Assembly (NCBI RefSeq): GCF_001625195.1
Contig: NC_054389.1
Coordinates: 3,902,520 to 3,966,519, forward strand
Origin: Drechmeria coniospora
Taxonomy: Eukaryota > Ascomycota > Sordariomycetes > Hypocreales > Ophiocordycipitaceae
Direction: 5' to 3'
DNA length: 64,000 bases
Shown: positions 42,267 through 54,464 of the stretch, in pieces
Numbering within the stretch: position 1 is the stretch's first letter
Layout: the number at the start of each line of letters is the position of its first letter
Position numbers and translations under genes: made by a program
The notes under the pieces: model-generated
Databases searched by the model: none
The model's input: the letters and a program-made list of their open reading frames with translations, nothing else
What the model was told of the DNA's origin: nothing

Positions 42267-43900
42267 CTGGATAGAACCTAGACAGATCTTCCGTCAATCA
42301 TCATTCATCTCCTCTACTATGCGTCTTGGCTCACCGATCTAGGTCCCGAACCAAGCGGGGAAAATGCAGGCCTCACGGGAGACAATGGGCGAGAAACTTG
42401 GTCATGACGGATGCATTTTTTAGGATATGCCTCAATCACAGTGATTCGCCCCCTCACGTGGCCGCATGAGGGGTATGCATCTGCTCTTTGCATCCTGGAG
42501 TCTGAGCAAACCGTCTTGTTGTTGCCTTCATCACAATGGCTGACCAATGGGCAATGGTCAAGGTCAACTGCACAACCTCGGAACTCACCAACCACAGGAC
42601 CTGCGCTTGAAGCAGGCCAGCATCGTGCGCCGCCCCTGCTCGCATGACCTCATCGAGATTCTCGAAGCCGATGTCGACATGCACCGCCTCCATCCCCCGC
42701 AACGGAGAAAAGGGGCGCCGAAGCGGAAGGGGGCATGCGGCCGTCGGTGTTTGCTGTCTGTCCGCCGACTCGACGACGACGACGAATCAGCCGACCAGTC
42801 AGGTTGAGGAGATGCAATGGGTGGTTGGCCGAGTAGTGTGAAGCGATAAGAGGACGACCCTCCTTCACAGGGCGGAAGCTAGAAGAAACCGATGGAGGGG
42901 GGCGATGGTGGGCGAACCACGGACGGCCTGTGGCCCTGTCGTCTCCGCGTCGGGCATTTATCAATCGTCCGGGTTTATGTTGGGCGCCGAGAAGCCGCCG
43001 TCCCGACAGTAGGGCTGGTTGGTGGGTTGCGTTGAAGGAGAGGAGAGGAGAGGAGAAGCGTTCGCCAAGGATGACGTCGACGACCTGATGGACGAATGGA
43101 TCGACGCTCCGTCCCCCTCTGCTTTATTGGCCTCTCTCCTCCGCCTCGTGATGGGTGAGAGCCGTCAAGTCGAGAATTGTCGGCATCGGCAACGAGCCGG
43201 AGAACACAGCGGAAGGACGCGAAGAGAAGGCGAGACAAGATGGGCGAAGGGAGCAGACAAGACTCGGTTGGAGGATCCCAGGCTGACACTCTCACCCGCC
43301 GACGGAACGTACAACCGACGTGCGAGTGCATACCGATGCCGTCCAAGGCGAGCGGAAGGGGGAAAGACGTTCGTTGTCGAATAGATGGGGTGGGTGGGTA
43401 CCTGCGATGCATCATGGCATGAAGGACCTTTGCGCGTCCTGCCTATCAATCATCTCATCACTTCGACAAAATCGACGAGTGATATTCCGGACCTCTCATG
43501 ATTTATACGATGCGCACACGCATTCTGCGATATGCTCTATGCAGCTGCTCGTTTTTGGCCATTTTCTTGCACGGGGGTTGCGTAGGAGTGACGGCATCAG
43601 TCAGCTGCACACTAGCCGTCGCGTCCCTCGTATGCCCGCACAGTTGGCGATGGAACGGTCGGTCCATGTAGCATCGTTGCTCAGCGAGAGGGGTAGGTAG
43701 AAGATGGAGTTGCGTCGTCGTTTGTGTGGGTGCCATGGCCATGGAATATAATGATGCTGAATACCCGAGCAACGCTGCGAACGCACAAGCCCATGGACAA
43801 GCCAACGGACGGCAAATCGACAACATGCTACCGCAACAAGAAGCAGCAACGGCATGCAGCGTTCATCGGCCGACAACTGCTACCTGAACAGTTGCTGAGG

Positions 43901-44193
43901 AACAGCCCAAGAACAGCCCAAGAGCAGCACAAGGGCAGCAAAGGAGCAGCACAAGAGCAGCAAAGCAGCAGCACAAGAGCAGCACAAGAGCAGCACAAGA
44001 GCAGCACAAGAGCAGCACACAGCACAAGAGCAGCACAAGAACAGCACAAGAACAGCACAAGAACAGCACAAGAACAGCACAAGAACAGCACAAGAACAGC
44101 ACAAGAACAGCACGAGAACAGCACAAGAACAGCACAAGAACAGTCCAAGTATAGCACAAGAACAGTCCAAGTATAGCTCAAGAATAGCACAAG
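43901..44193 (+). repeat. 11-bp minisatellite (AACAGCACAAG)
   Basis: About 25 units. The left half is mostly AGCAGCACAAG with several indels, the middle is about ten near-perfect AACAGCACAAG units, and the right end decays through AACAGTCCAAGTATAGC variants. The unit has no stop on the minus strand in any phase, which creates three overlapping Cys/Leu/Val-rich frames that are not genes. Confidence 0.92.
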
Positions 44194-44504
44194 TAAACCG
44201 ACAGAATAGCGGCGGCACGGCACAAGAACAGAACAGCACAGACCGGCACGGGGGAAAAAGCCAGCGATTCTCTCAGCGGGCTCGCATGCCCAAGTGGCGA
44301 AGCCAGGCAGCGGACGAGTGCCCAGTCACTCAGTGAGCTGCAATCCCGCCACATCGCGTGATGTGAAACTCCCTCCTTTTCTCCGGCCAGTCTCGTTTGT
44401 CAACGTGAACACGGCCGAGTCGGCAGCAGGTCGCACATCGCCATTGCCCAGAGCAATTCTTCGGTCTCATCTGCTGCCTCGTCCCCGAGAGTCGATGCGG
44501 CAGG

Positions 44505-46778
44505 ATGGCCCCTGCTGCAAGCCTGGGCATGGTCCCAGACGATGTATTCACTCTCATGGCAGAGAATGTACGTGCCTAAAGCCCCCCCCCCTCCCCATTA
44601 ACGGTGGCGTACGGATGGACTGACGACGCAACCTCGCTTGGCCTAAGCTCGACTTCTTGGATTTGCTGGCCCTCTCGCTCGTCTGCAAAGCGACGCGCAA
44701 GCTGGTCTCGTGCCTGCTCTGGAGGACCATCGTGATCCGGCCAAAGAAGGAAGACAGGCCGGAGCTCGTACGGATCCGGATCCCGCCGGGCATTCCGCAA
44801 GAGCACATGCGCGCCATCTGCTTTCGAAACGTCTTCGAGCACTTCCCGTCGTACCGCTGCATCCACTGGGACGAGCCCGAAGGGCGCACGAGCTCGGGTA
44901 GGGTCGCTTCGACCGACTGGTACTGGTTGAGAGCCGAAGACCTCTCGCAAAAGGTCGACTACCTCATCAAGCAGTTTCGCAAACGGCGGATGGACAGCTT
45001 CAGGTACGTTGCGACGCCTCCTCGGTCCATGGCCCGTCCGCTTCCCCCACGCTCACACCTGGGCGCGCCGCACGTAGCTGGGAAATGGGCATCTGCCTAC
45101 CGGGACGCTTTCTCGAGCTTCTCGCGCGGATCCAGCCCCGACTGCAGGATCTGACGCTCGTGACCGACGGTCACTGTCCGGAGGAGGGCGACCGGGCCCA
45201 AGCCGTTTCGCTCAGCAACGTCTACTTCCCACACCTTCGAAAGCTCACCTGGATCGGTCCGGGAAGCGTCGTTCGCCTGTGGGAGCTCTTCAGCAACCAT
45301 GCGGACCAGCTGGAGGAGTTTGAGATGAAATGGACCTCCCTCGACCTCATGGAGGACAACTTTGCCCTGGCGGACAGAGAGGACTGCGGGCTATGGGCGC
45401 TGCTGCGACACGGCAACCTGCTGCGGGCCCGGGCCGCTTCCGGAGGAGGAGGCCATCGCGGTCGGCCGTCCGGGTCCGGCAGCGAGACGCCCTTCTTGAG
45501 CCTCACGCCGTCGCTGCCTCCCGGGCGCGTCGAGATGCCGTACCTTCGAAGTCTCAGCCTCTCGCACGTGACGCTCGGTCCGCTCGCGTACACGGAGCTG
45601 GATTTGCTCAGGCTCGAATCGCTGACGCTCCGAGACTGCCCCTCGTGGGTCAACTTTTGCCAAGGGCTCGTCGACTCGGGAATGCCGCTGAGCCTCAAGT
45701 GTCTCGAGCTCCAGAGCGGACTGGAGAGGTGGGAGGCGCCCGAGGACGCGGCACCGGAGCGGGACTGGATCTGGGTGCGGCTCATCGATGCCGTCGACAG
45801 GCTCGAGGAGCTGTACGTGAGCGTCCGCGTCGGACGGCCTGTCCCGAGCGTCGCGCTGTGGGATCATGTTTCGAAGCACCGGAAGACGCTGACAACATTC
45901 GTGCACCACTTTCGGGAGGACATTGTCGACCACCCGGACAGAAACGTCGACGACGGCACCTACGACGTTCTGGACTTGGGCATCAAAAACGCCCTCGAGC
46001 ACATTGTCGTGCAGAGGGCCTTTATGCACCTCCACCTGGACGCCCTTGGTCTGCCGTGCGACCCGAGGATCTTGGTGAGCCTTCCTTCCCGGGCGAGGGA
46101 CGAACGAGGGGATGACTGACAGGACCTCCCTCTCGCAAGCCACCGCTGCTTGAGCCTTTTCGGGAGAGGACGACGCTCAAGTTCATCCACATCCGACAAT
46201 CGGCCTCGGATGCGCAGGGCTGCCTGCCGGGACCGATGCACTTCACCACCTGCGGTCGACGTTTGCAGTATCCGCTGTACCACGGAAACTTGCATCAGAC
46301 GTACAACGACTGCCTGACGCAGATTTTCGGCCGACAGGGTGTGCCGTCCGTCGAGCAGGTTGCCTTTGGGGACTTTTCCATCCCACGCTGCAGGAGCTGC
46401 TGGAAAAACTTCATCGCCGAGCGGGATACGACCGCCAAGGAAGGCTTCCGCTTCCTCGAGCTGACGGAGCTCGAAGGCTTCCGGGCCTTGTGCCGGCACC
46501 GAAGGATTCTCGAGTCGTGCCCCTGGGAGGAGTTTGAGACGGAGTCGGTCGGCCCGTCGACGGTTGAGCTCGAGGAGGCGCGCGAGAGCATCATGCAGGG
46601 GTACAAACTCTGCGCAGGCAAAAGCCCGACGCACGAGGTTGACCCGTACAACGAGTTCTCCGACGCCGGAGAGCCTGAAACGGACGACGAGGACAGGGGC
46701 GACCCAGACGGCGGCGAGTACGCGTACGAGGCATACGAGGATGACGAGGCAGTAGCTGGGTGGATTGATGATGTTTGA
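44505..46778 (+). CDS. F-box protein of unknown substrate
   Basis: Four exons (44505-44567, 44648-45003, 45078-46074, 46140-46778) encode 684 residues; all junctions are GT-AG with fitting phases. Splicing exon 1 to exon 2 creates the F-box: MVPDDVFTLMAENLDFLDLL, then ALSLVCKATRKLVSCLLWRTI. The middle (about 140-470) has Leu-rich strand-helix repeats such as YLRSLSLSHVTLGPLAYTEL and LESLTLRDCPSWV, compatible with degenerate leucine-rich repeats. The C-terminus is very acidic (ETDDEDRGDPDGGEYAYEAY). F-box proteins recruit substrates to SCF ubiquitin ligases through Skp1; the target is unknown. A CxxC pair (RCRSCW) lies near residue 555. The short first exon explains why the main open frames lack a start. 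Confidence 0.8.
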
Positions 46779-47926
46779 CGGAGATGGTAGGCCGGTATGA
46801 AAAAGTCCAACTCGCCGGCGGTTCGTGTCAGACGGTGGACGCGGAGAGTGGATTGTGTCGTGAGAGGACGTGATTAGAATGCTGGCAGTGGACAGAGCAG
46901 AGCAGAGGCGACGGGGAGCCCATGTATTCGTATTATTCCTTAGTACCTACGGGGTACTGTAGTAGCATTTGCCTTCCTCCCATGCTGCACTGGTACCAGA
47001 GGCAGAGAGCAATGCAAGTGTGCTGCCATGGGTGTACCGATACCAGTTACTACCAAGGTACCGCTTAAGTACCTCCTAACGTAAGTACGTATTACAGTAG
47101 ATCTCCGTAGGTACGTTACGGAGTAGTATTACTCCGTATTCGTCTCTTTATTCATCGCGTTACCGACGTCCTGTACCGGTACCAGAAGCACAGCAGCGTA
47201 CGTGTGTTGTATGAGAGTACATGTACCAGTTGCGTTGGTATTCTTCTTATTAATATCATCTACCGACATGCTGTGCTGGTACCAGCGGCAGAGCAGGCAA
47301 GTGTGCTGCGTACTTGTGTGTGCAGATAACCAGTTGCGTTAGTATTCGTCTTGTCGTTATCGACCAACGTGCTGTACCGGTACCAGAGGAAGAGCAGTGT
47401 ACGTGCGCCGCATGAGTGTACAGATACCAGGCACGTTTGCAAGTGTACTGATCAGGTACAGCGGGTGCAAGTCCTACTGATAATAGTGGACAAAGCCTTC
47501 CCAGCCTCCCTCCGGCCCCCCTCCTTGTCGTGAAGTTGAGGAAGGGGCAGAGGAGGGACACGGAAGGAGGGACACGGCAAGAGTGGAAGGTGCTCGGAGG
47601 GGTCGAGCTTGTCCCCGCAAGGCCCACAGTACCTGAGAAGGCATGGCATCCTATTGGACCTCGCTCTTGTTGCTGCCCTGTTTCGACTCCTGCCGAGGGG
47701 GAGGGAGTGCTGAGGTCAGTCAGTCGGACGGCGCTGATGATTTGTTTGATCTCGATTGTTCGTTCCATCCCCTCGGTTCGGCTCCACCTTGGCAGACAAT
47801 GACATGCTCAAGATCTACCTGTAGAGTCCATCTATTACGCGGCCACGACGACGACGGACCGTATCGAACACGACCCTCTGCTGCTCTCCCTCCTCCTGCC
47901 CGCGGCCTCATGGCCCATCCGCAAAG
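46779..47926. other. Intergenic, GTAC-rich
   Basis: Words such as GGTACC, GTACTCCGTA and TACGTACTTGTG are dense from 46930 to 47470. Three related segments at about 46985-47050, 47170-47230 and 47265-47430 share the pattern CTGTACCGGTACCAGAGGCAGAGCAG, which suggests a diverged local triplication. No gene is seen. Confidence 0.5.
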
Positions 47927-49139
47927 ATGGCGATGACGAACCGCCCTCACCATCGGGCCTCGTCCATCGCCTCGTCCGCCTCGGCCTCGGCCTCGCACGC
48001 CGACAAAGTTTCCGCATCACCGCCGTCGCCGCCGTCGAATGCCAACGCCGACGGCCCTCACGCCGCTCGGGAGTCGACGGCCCCCCTTCACGGCCACCCG
48101 TCGATCCTGCAACCCCGCGTCGCCGTCGTCCTCGACGTGCCGCCGCCTTGGCACCCCTGGCTCTTCGCCCTCCGCCTCTGCTCCATCCTACCGGCCCTGT
48201 GGTGGGGTCTGCCTTGCGCGTTGCAGCTGCTTCTGCGCCTGCTCCCCGGCGACGACCGCGTCCTCGTCGTCCGCGCGACCAAGGCCTCCTCCTTCGCCTC
48301 CTCCTCCTCCTCCGCCGCCGCCGCCTCCTCCTTCTCGTCGGCCCATCAGCCGTCGGCTCCCCATGGCGAGGACGCCGTCGAGTATGCCTTGACCGAGGCC
48401 ATGCTCGCGACCATCTGGGTGCGATTCCACGCGATTCCGTCGCCGCCGACGAGCCAAACTGCCTGCTGACTGACGGCGGAGACAGTGCTTCGCCTGCGGT
48501 TACCTGTCCTTCTTCTTCGCCGACTGCCTCATGTCGCGCTGGTTCGTCCTCCAGCCTCGCCCCCCCCCGCCTCGCCCCGCCTCGCGCACGTCGGTGCCGT
48601 GAAAACGAGAGGGGCCTTGCCGCTGACGTCGCCTTCACCGCCGCAGGCTCATAAACTACACTCCCCAAGCGACCATTGTCCGTCTGCTCTCCATCAACGC
48701 CGTGAACGCCTACCTCACCCTCACCGTCCTCTCCCTCACCGGCGGCTTCCAAGACCCCCGACTCCTGCTGCCGGGCTGGATCGGCATCGCGACCGTAGGC
48801 CTGAACCCTTTCCACTCCTCCCTCCCCTCCCTATCTCTCGCGTCGATCGCCCTTCCGTTGGCGCCCCGACTCTCTGACAGCGTTCTCGTCCAGACCCTGA
48901 CCGTCTGCTACCACATCACGCACCAAAAGATCAACATTCGCAAGGAGACGTCGACATCGATCAACGTCTTCTCCATTGCCAGCTACATCACCATGGTCAC
49001 GCTGCTTATCCACATGCACTCGTACCTCGCCGACTACCCGACCATGCCCATCATCTCGCGCGCGAGGCAGCTCTGGCAGGACGCCAAGGGGCTCCTGGTG
49101 CGGCTGCAGGGTGCCATCGTCGAACGTTCGGAGCTGTGA
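47927..49139 (+). CDS. EOS1: EOS1-like ER membrane protein (N-glycosylation and stress tolerance)
   Basis: Four exons (47927-48418, 48486-48541, 48647-48794, 48894-49139) encode 313 residues. The first about 130 residues are Ser/Ala/Pro-rich, with a hydrophobic segment WLFALRLCSILPALWWGLP at about 78-96. The conserved core is CFACGYLSFFFADCLMSRW, then NYTPQATIVRLLSINAVNAYL, a membrane segment with DPRLLLPGWIGIAT, and the highly conserved LTVCYHITHQKINIRKETST. EOS1 is an ER multi-spanning protein linked to N-glycan maturation and oxidative-stress tolerance in yeast. Exon 2 is only 56 nt. Intron 3 (48795-48893, GTAGGC...CCAG, CTGAC branch) is 99 nt and stop-free, so it looks like coding sequence, but removing it restores the conserved junction. 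Confidence 0.85.
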
Positions 49140-49769
49140 ATCGTCAATGCGAAGTGGACGCGGAGGAGGAACCGGCGGCATGGACCACATCGACATGGGG
49201 AATTGGACCACGCCTCGTCCCGCGCTCGGCGTCCACTCTTGGCATTCTGCCCATCTGTACATGGCATCACCGCCGCCTGCACCGTTTCGGGTGACGCAAG
49301 TTACATGGGTTACGCGGATGCGTGGCGCACACGACTTGCCGCCGGGCCGGCCGGCGTTTACGAGCCTCTACTGCGCTTGTTGTATAAAAAAACTTTCATT
49401 TCAACGTACTGCCCTCGGCTACGGCTGGGCTTGCCTGAGGGAAAAAAACGAGTGACCGACAAGCCATGATGATACTTGGCCCGTAGCCCACCTCTTGTGT
49501 GCAGGATGAGAAGCAGCGACTGACATCAACTGCTTCGCGGCTCGGAGTGCAGGCCGATTCCTCTCCAATTCTCGCATGAAAAAAGAAACTCGCCGTAGGA
49601 TGGGTGTCCGTCGTCCCTGTCGGGAGCGATGGGAGCCAGAAGACTCCTGGGTATCGATGCATCGGAAAGAAGCGCAATATGCCGGGAGCCCTCCCGCCCC
49701 AACTATTCTTGACATTGACACGCTGCGTCGCAGGCTGCTGCCGTGACAGGACGACGGCGCATTGCGAGC
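49140..49769. other. Intergenic between convergent EOS1 and eIF1 genes
   Basis: 3' regions of both genes; no other feature recognised. Confidence 0.5.
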
Positions 49770-50537
49770 TTAGAAGCCGTGGACCTTGATCGTCTTAGCA
49801 TCTAGCTCAAGGCCCTCCTTGTCGACGAGAAATTCCTGGACATCTTTGCGCTGATCGCCCTGGAGCTGGATCACCTCGCCCATCTCCGTATCGTTGACGA
49901 TGGTGCCATTGCAGGCTGCGAGAGGGCCACGTCAGCGACGGCATGCTTCCGAGGCGGCGGCGGCGGGGGAGGGGGGGCGGAGGGGATGACGAACCAAACT
50001 TCTTCTTGATGACCTTGAGAATCTTCTTTTGGTCGAACTTCTTGGGGAGACCCTGGACCGTGGTCAGAGTTTTACGACCATTACGCTCTGCGGCAGCACG
50101 TTAGTCCAAGTCGACGTCGACGCCACGCGGGGCACACCGTCGTGCCACCGACGCACGGCAGCGGCCGGATGACGGCACCGAGGCGGAGGAGACTTACGTT
50201 GAATGCGTATATGAATGTAATTCTGCGTCTGCTTGGTTTCTCCGGTGTCTTCGTCGGCTTCGGCGAAGGGGTCTGCACAAGGGATAGAAGGTCAGTCGAA
50301 AGGCTCAGCGTCCGGTCTTTCATCATGGCGGGGTGCGCAGTCGTGGGATAGGATGGAGGAAGCGTCCGCGTCGGGTCGGGACAAGACTTCGCAGCGCAGC
50401 GCCGGAGCGGGGATCAGGGAGCGAGGAGCGAAGAGCAGGGAGTCTCGGCGGCCATGGTGTGCGCCGACGGCGAACGGCCGAGGGTCGGGGGAGAGGGCGA
50501 GCCACGCACCGTAGGTCTTGAGATTTTCGATGGACAT
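49770..50537 (-). CDS. sui1: Translation initiation factor eIF1 (Sui1)
   Basis: Four exons (50537-50510, 50272-50198, 50087-49995, 49915-49770) encode 113 residues, the usual eIF1 length. The protein starts MSIENLKTYDPF (after splicing) and contains NYIHIRIQQRNGRKTLTTVQ, LPKKFDQKKILKVIKKKFAC, NGTIVNDTEMGEVIQLQGDQ and the C-terminal KVHGF. eIF1 binds the 40S P site and enforces AUG selection during scanning. The mini-exons (28, 75, 93 nt) and three introns make the gene invisible to simple frame calling; the longest frames over it are on the other strand. All junction phases close exactly. No odd residues are noted. Confidence 0.95.
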
Positions 50538-52422
50538 ATACTCGGAGGTATCGGGGTGTCGGTGGGAAATGGGTTTTGTGAGGGGGAGCGTTGGCAGCTG
50601 AAGGCTGACGATGGGAGGCCTTGCTGTTGGTGAGGTTGACTGTAACGTCTTTGTGTTTCGGAGCGCGACGGACGGGGCGAAACGAGAGGGCGACGGAGCG
50701 TAAGGTTGGTAAGATGTGCGTTGATGAAGGCGAAGTTGGGGAGGCGAAAACGATTACGACCTTGGTCGGTTGCGGGCGTGCCTTTGTGGGTGGGTGGGTG
50801 GTGGTGGGTGAAGTGTGAGTTGAGGGGCAGCAAACGGAAGAAAACGAATGCAGCGCACCGAAGGGCGACGGAGGGGCACGGGCGCCGACTATTTGGCGGC
50901 AGAAGTTACTGCTTGGAATGGTATTGGTCGGTGGCCAAAACCCCACTGGTGGGCGGAGCGGGAGGGCAAATTGAGAGAGGATGCGACGGCCTGAGAAATT
51001 AGGTGTGAACTCTGTCTGACTGTTCTTTCCACTAGCGTCCGAGCGAGAGACTCATTTGTCGTTAGCGTCTTTTTTGCTGTCAAGTGTATGCAAGTATTGC
51101 AAGTGCTTGCAAAGAATGAACCTGTACATGTACAATGCCATTCAGGTGTTCGCCTGCGACTAGTAAGTACCAGTACTTACGCTTACAGGCAGCGAGGTAC
51201 CAGCAAGTTCTACTAACCAATTACAAGTACTCCGTGCTTGTAGGCACGAACGGCATTGCTTGTGGTTGCCTATAGGGGCTTTGCTGGAAGCCTGGGGTAA
51301 CAGGGGACAAGAATGAGTATTCTCTAATGCATATATCCATGCGTGGTGCGAAATTTGACGCAGCACTCGCTTGCTCGCACAGTATACCGTACTGTAACTT
51401 GCCCATATCCTTTCCGGATCCTTCAGTGATATGTCGTGTATACAGTGCAAAATTCCGGCATCGTTACTGTAGCATCCACCCGTCAACGTAGAACCTGCAC
51501 TGGACGTGGGCACAGGCAACAGTGTCAGCACTAGAAACGTAAGAGTAAGTGCTCCGTACAGTAGTTGTATTCATACATCCTGAGTGCGGTGAGTATTATT
51601 ACCGTACGTGCCACTCTACCCCGAAAATGTATATCGGTTGTACAGTAAGTAATACATTGCATATTGACATGTAATTACAGTACTGTAAGTACTGGCGGTG
51701 TACGGGGTATTTGCTCCGTACTGTACGTGCATGTACAGTACTGCACGGAGTACTTGTTACCGTTATCTCGTCCAAGCACTGCACTGTATGGCTTGTACCG
51801 TACAGAGTTCTGGACTCCGTACTGCCCAAGTACAGTACTTAGTCTTAGCTGTACTGTACATGTAATACACCGAGGAATAATAAAAATACTAGTTGGTCTT
51901 ACCTACTATTACTGTACTACAGCAAATACTTCTACTAGTACAAAGAGGGGAACAACCAGCCTCGGCTGCCCTCGTACTCGTTCGACCACCAATCACCAAA
52001 CCATCAACCAACGCACGAGGTCGAGGCAACCCTCACCTGCTCCTTGCGTGACAGACTTTCTTCTCGACCCGACGCAGCCACTTGTCTGCTCCGATCCTAT
52101 TCACCCGACGACACCTTGTCGATGGAGCATTTTCCGTGCACAAGCAGCGAAGAAAAGAGTGAACGCAGGAAAGGCTGGTGCAGGTTCCTCCGGTAGTGAT
52201 AATTTACCCTCGACCTGAATTTTTTTTCGCCATGGGCGTCCACTGCTACATCTGAGTTGCCTCCGAGATGGCACACTTCCCTCGCCTCTCTCCCCATACG
52301 CTGCTGCTTCTGCTTGATGAAACTTGGCAACGAAAGACTTAAGCCTCTTGCCGGATCGGTGAAGCCGTTGCGCCCGTGACCGCAGCCTCTGCAGCCTCAA
52401 CACCTTCTGAGAAGCACTGACG
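50538..52422. other. Divergent intergenic region, GTAC-rich in the middle
   Basis: Presumed promoters of eIF1 and TRM44. GTACTCCGT, ACTGTACATG and related words are dense at about 51080-51950. No gene is seen. Confidence 0.5.
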
Positions 52423-53883
52423 ATGACGTACGAACCCGAAGAGTTCTCGCCGGCGACGCCGCCCTTCTTCGAGGACGGCGCCGGCGACGTCTGGGTTCCC
52501 CTCTACCGCCACTCGTGCACCTTTGGTCCCGACGTCTTCGTCGAAAAGATGGACAACATGATTCGGAACCCAAACCTCAACTCCAGCTGGCTGTTCCGCG
52601 CCGATATCCTCCACGACGATCTAGAGGGTGTCGTCTCCGCCTCGCCGGACCTTCGACCTGTCGTGAGAGACGTCAAGGGCATGCGATGCCACCGAAGGCT
52701 CGTCCGGAAGCTGATACCGAGAAACGACCGGCGCGATGCGCCCCTGGACCAGACCTGCTCGTTTCACCACGAGGACTCGTCCGACGAAACGCTGCGGTCG
52801 CTGGTCCTCTATCTGCCACACGCCTCTTCCGGTCCTGAGCTGCCCTTTTACCACCCCCATGTCCGCGGAATCGCTCACTTGCACGAGTGGGATCCCGTGC
52901 GACAATCTGGTTCGATATCGATCCACTTCCTCCCCTTCGAGCCCGAGCACCTCGACGATCCCAAGACCCGCCGGCCAGCCTACCACCTCCTTCACATCCT
53001 CCACAAGCACGGCCACGGCGTGGGATACGTCAAAAAGGTCCACCACGACATTGTCGTCCCGCAGGCTACCTTCCAGGACCGCTACATGCAGCTGAAGAAC
53101 AAGTACGCCCGCGACCTGGTCCAGGGTTGGGCCGAATCCACGGACCCGGCCAAGCATGTTTTCGAGGACCTCGCCATTGCCTCCTTCCTCATCGGCCTCT
53201 GGGAGGACATGTTCAAGGGCGGCAGCAAGTTTCCCGGCTTCGTCGACATCGGCTGCGGCAACGGCTTGCTCGTCCACGTCCTCAACAAGGAAGGCTATGC
53301 CGGATGGGGCTTTGATGCCAGGGCGCGCAAGTCTTGGGCGCAATACCAGAGCCCCGTGCAGTGTTCCCCATCCGGTCAGTCCTTGGAACAGCGACTGCTT
53401 CTGCCCAGCGTCGTCCCCACGCAGAGCGACAGCGCGACACCAGAACTCGACGGCGATCTCGTTCACGACGGTGTCTTCCCCCAGGGAACATTCATCATCT
53501 CCAATCACGCCGACGAATTGACGCCTTGGACCCCTATCCTAGCCGCCCTCTCGCGTTGCCCCTTCCTCATGATTCCCTGCTGCAGCCACAGGCTCACGGG
53601 AGAAAAGTTTCGTGCGCCGGCGCCGCGCGACAAGTCGAAATCCAGCTCGACGTTTGCCTCTCTCGTCGACTGGGTGACACGCATCGGCGAGGACTGCGGC
53701 TGGCTGATCGAGGTGGAAATGATGCGCATTCCCAGCACCAGAAATATCGGCCTCCTGGGCAGGACTCGGGTCAAGGACGCTATCGACATTGACGTGGACG
53801 CCATCCTCCGAAAGTACGGGGGGGTAGATGGCTACTATGACAACGTGGCGAAGCTGGTCAAGGCTGGGCCGAGAAGTCATTGA
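52423..53883 (+). CDS. TRM44: tRNA (uracil-2'-O-)-methyltransferase, TRM44 family
   Basis: A single frame of 486 codons starting [14 protein letters not shown]. The SAM-binding motif I is [15 protein letters not shown] (about 273-287), followed by [15 protein letters not shown], the acidic motif II region. Further family motifs are [17 protein letters not shown] and [11 protein letters not shown]. The N-terminal half contains paired-His segments ([15 protein letters not shown] and VHHDIVVPQ) typical of the family. TRM44 methylates the ribose of U44 in cytoplasmic tRNA-Ser. Length is slightly below the yeast enzyme. The gene ends 580 bp before a convergent gene. No intron is needed and the start is the first in-frame ATG. 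Confidence 0.9.
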   Translation: MTYEPEEFSPATPPFFEDGAGDVWVPLYRHSCTFGPDVFVEKMDNMIRNPNLNSSWLFRADILHDDLEGVVSASPDLRPVVRDVKGMRCHRRLVRKLIPRNDRRDAPLDQTCSFHHEDSSDETLRSLVLYLPHASSGPELPFYHPHVRGIAHLHEWDPVRQSGSISIHFLPFEPEHLDDPKTRRPAYHLLHILHKHGHGVGYVKKVHHDIVVPQATFQDRYMQLKNKYARDLVQGWAESTDPAKHVFEDLAIASFLIGLWEDMFKGGSKFPGFVDIGCGNGLLVHVLNKEGYAGWGFDARARKSWAQYQSPVQCSPSGQSLEQRLLLPSVVPTQSDSATPELDGDLVHDGVFPQGTFIISNHADELTPWTPILAALSRCPFLMIPCCSHRLTGEKFRAPAPRDKSKSSSTFASLVDWVTRIGEDCGWLIEVEMMRIPSTRNIGLLGRTRVKDAIDIDVDAILRKYGGVDGYYDNVAKLVKAGPRSH

Positions 53884-54464
53884 TGATTGCGTCGCACCGT
53901 CGCCTCGGGAGCCCATGGCTTGTGACGAGAATAAAACGATGGCGAGGGCAAGTGTAGGAATAGGGCAAGAAAGTGACGATGGACAGCATGGCGATACCCA
54001 ACACGAGGAAACAAGAGCGCAGGAATCCCGTAGAAACCGGCGTGGCCAGTTGAGCGCAACGATGAGGTGAGATCGGGAAAGGTGTCCGCTCGATTGATTA
54101 CAGATGCATCTACCAAAAACTCCATAGCAATGCAGCCAAACTGCTGAACGCGCCAAGGCTCACAGTTCAACCCGACATTAGGCCCGCATGAGGACGCCAA
54201 TCTTGCGCCTACTCATGCCGTGCTAGTTTGAACACCCGTCCAACCAACTTGTCGTTCCAAACACCTGAGGGGACGTTAAGCAAAGCCAACGCTGAACAAG
54301 ACCAACCATACAAAAAATGTGACATCCGGCATGAGTGTAGAGCCTGCGTCTCGTTCACGCACGTCATTGGAACAGATTCTCTCGCATCAAACTCCGCTCC
54401 GTACCATCGTTTTCCATACCATTCATTCGGCGCGAATCGCTTTGGAACTCATGACCTTTGTCCG
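53884..54464. other. Intergenic between convergent genes
   Basis: 3' flanks only; no gene or repeat recognised. Confidence 0.5.

Larger units (their letters stand above)
41408..44504. other. Gene-poor right part of the island
   Basis: Only an orphan exon-like stretch (42087-42266) and a minisatellite (43901-44193) stand out. GC content rises again from about 42.6 kb. Several overlapping short frames at 42.5-43.4 kb have no motif. Confidence 0.45.

Noticed and set aside
42547..42807. 86-codon plus-strand frame with an acidic end
   Set aside because: Overlapping frames on both strands are equally plausible and none has a motif; left uncalled.
43828..44239. Three overlapping Cys/Leu/Val-rich minus-strand frames
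   Set aside because: They are produced by the 11-bp minisatellite, whose unit lacks stops in every minus phase; not genes.
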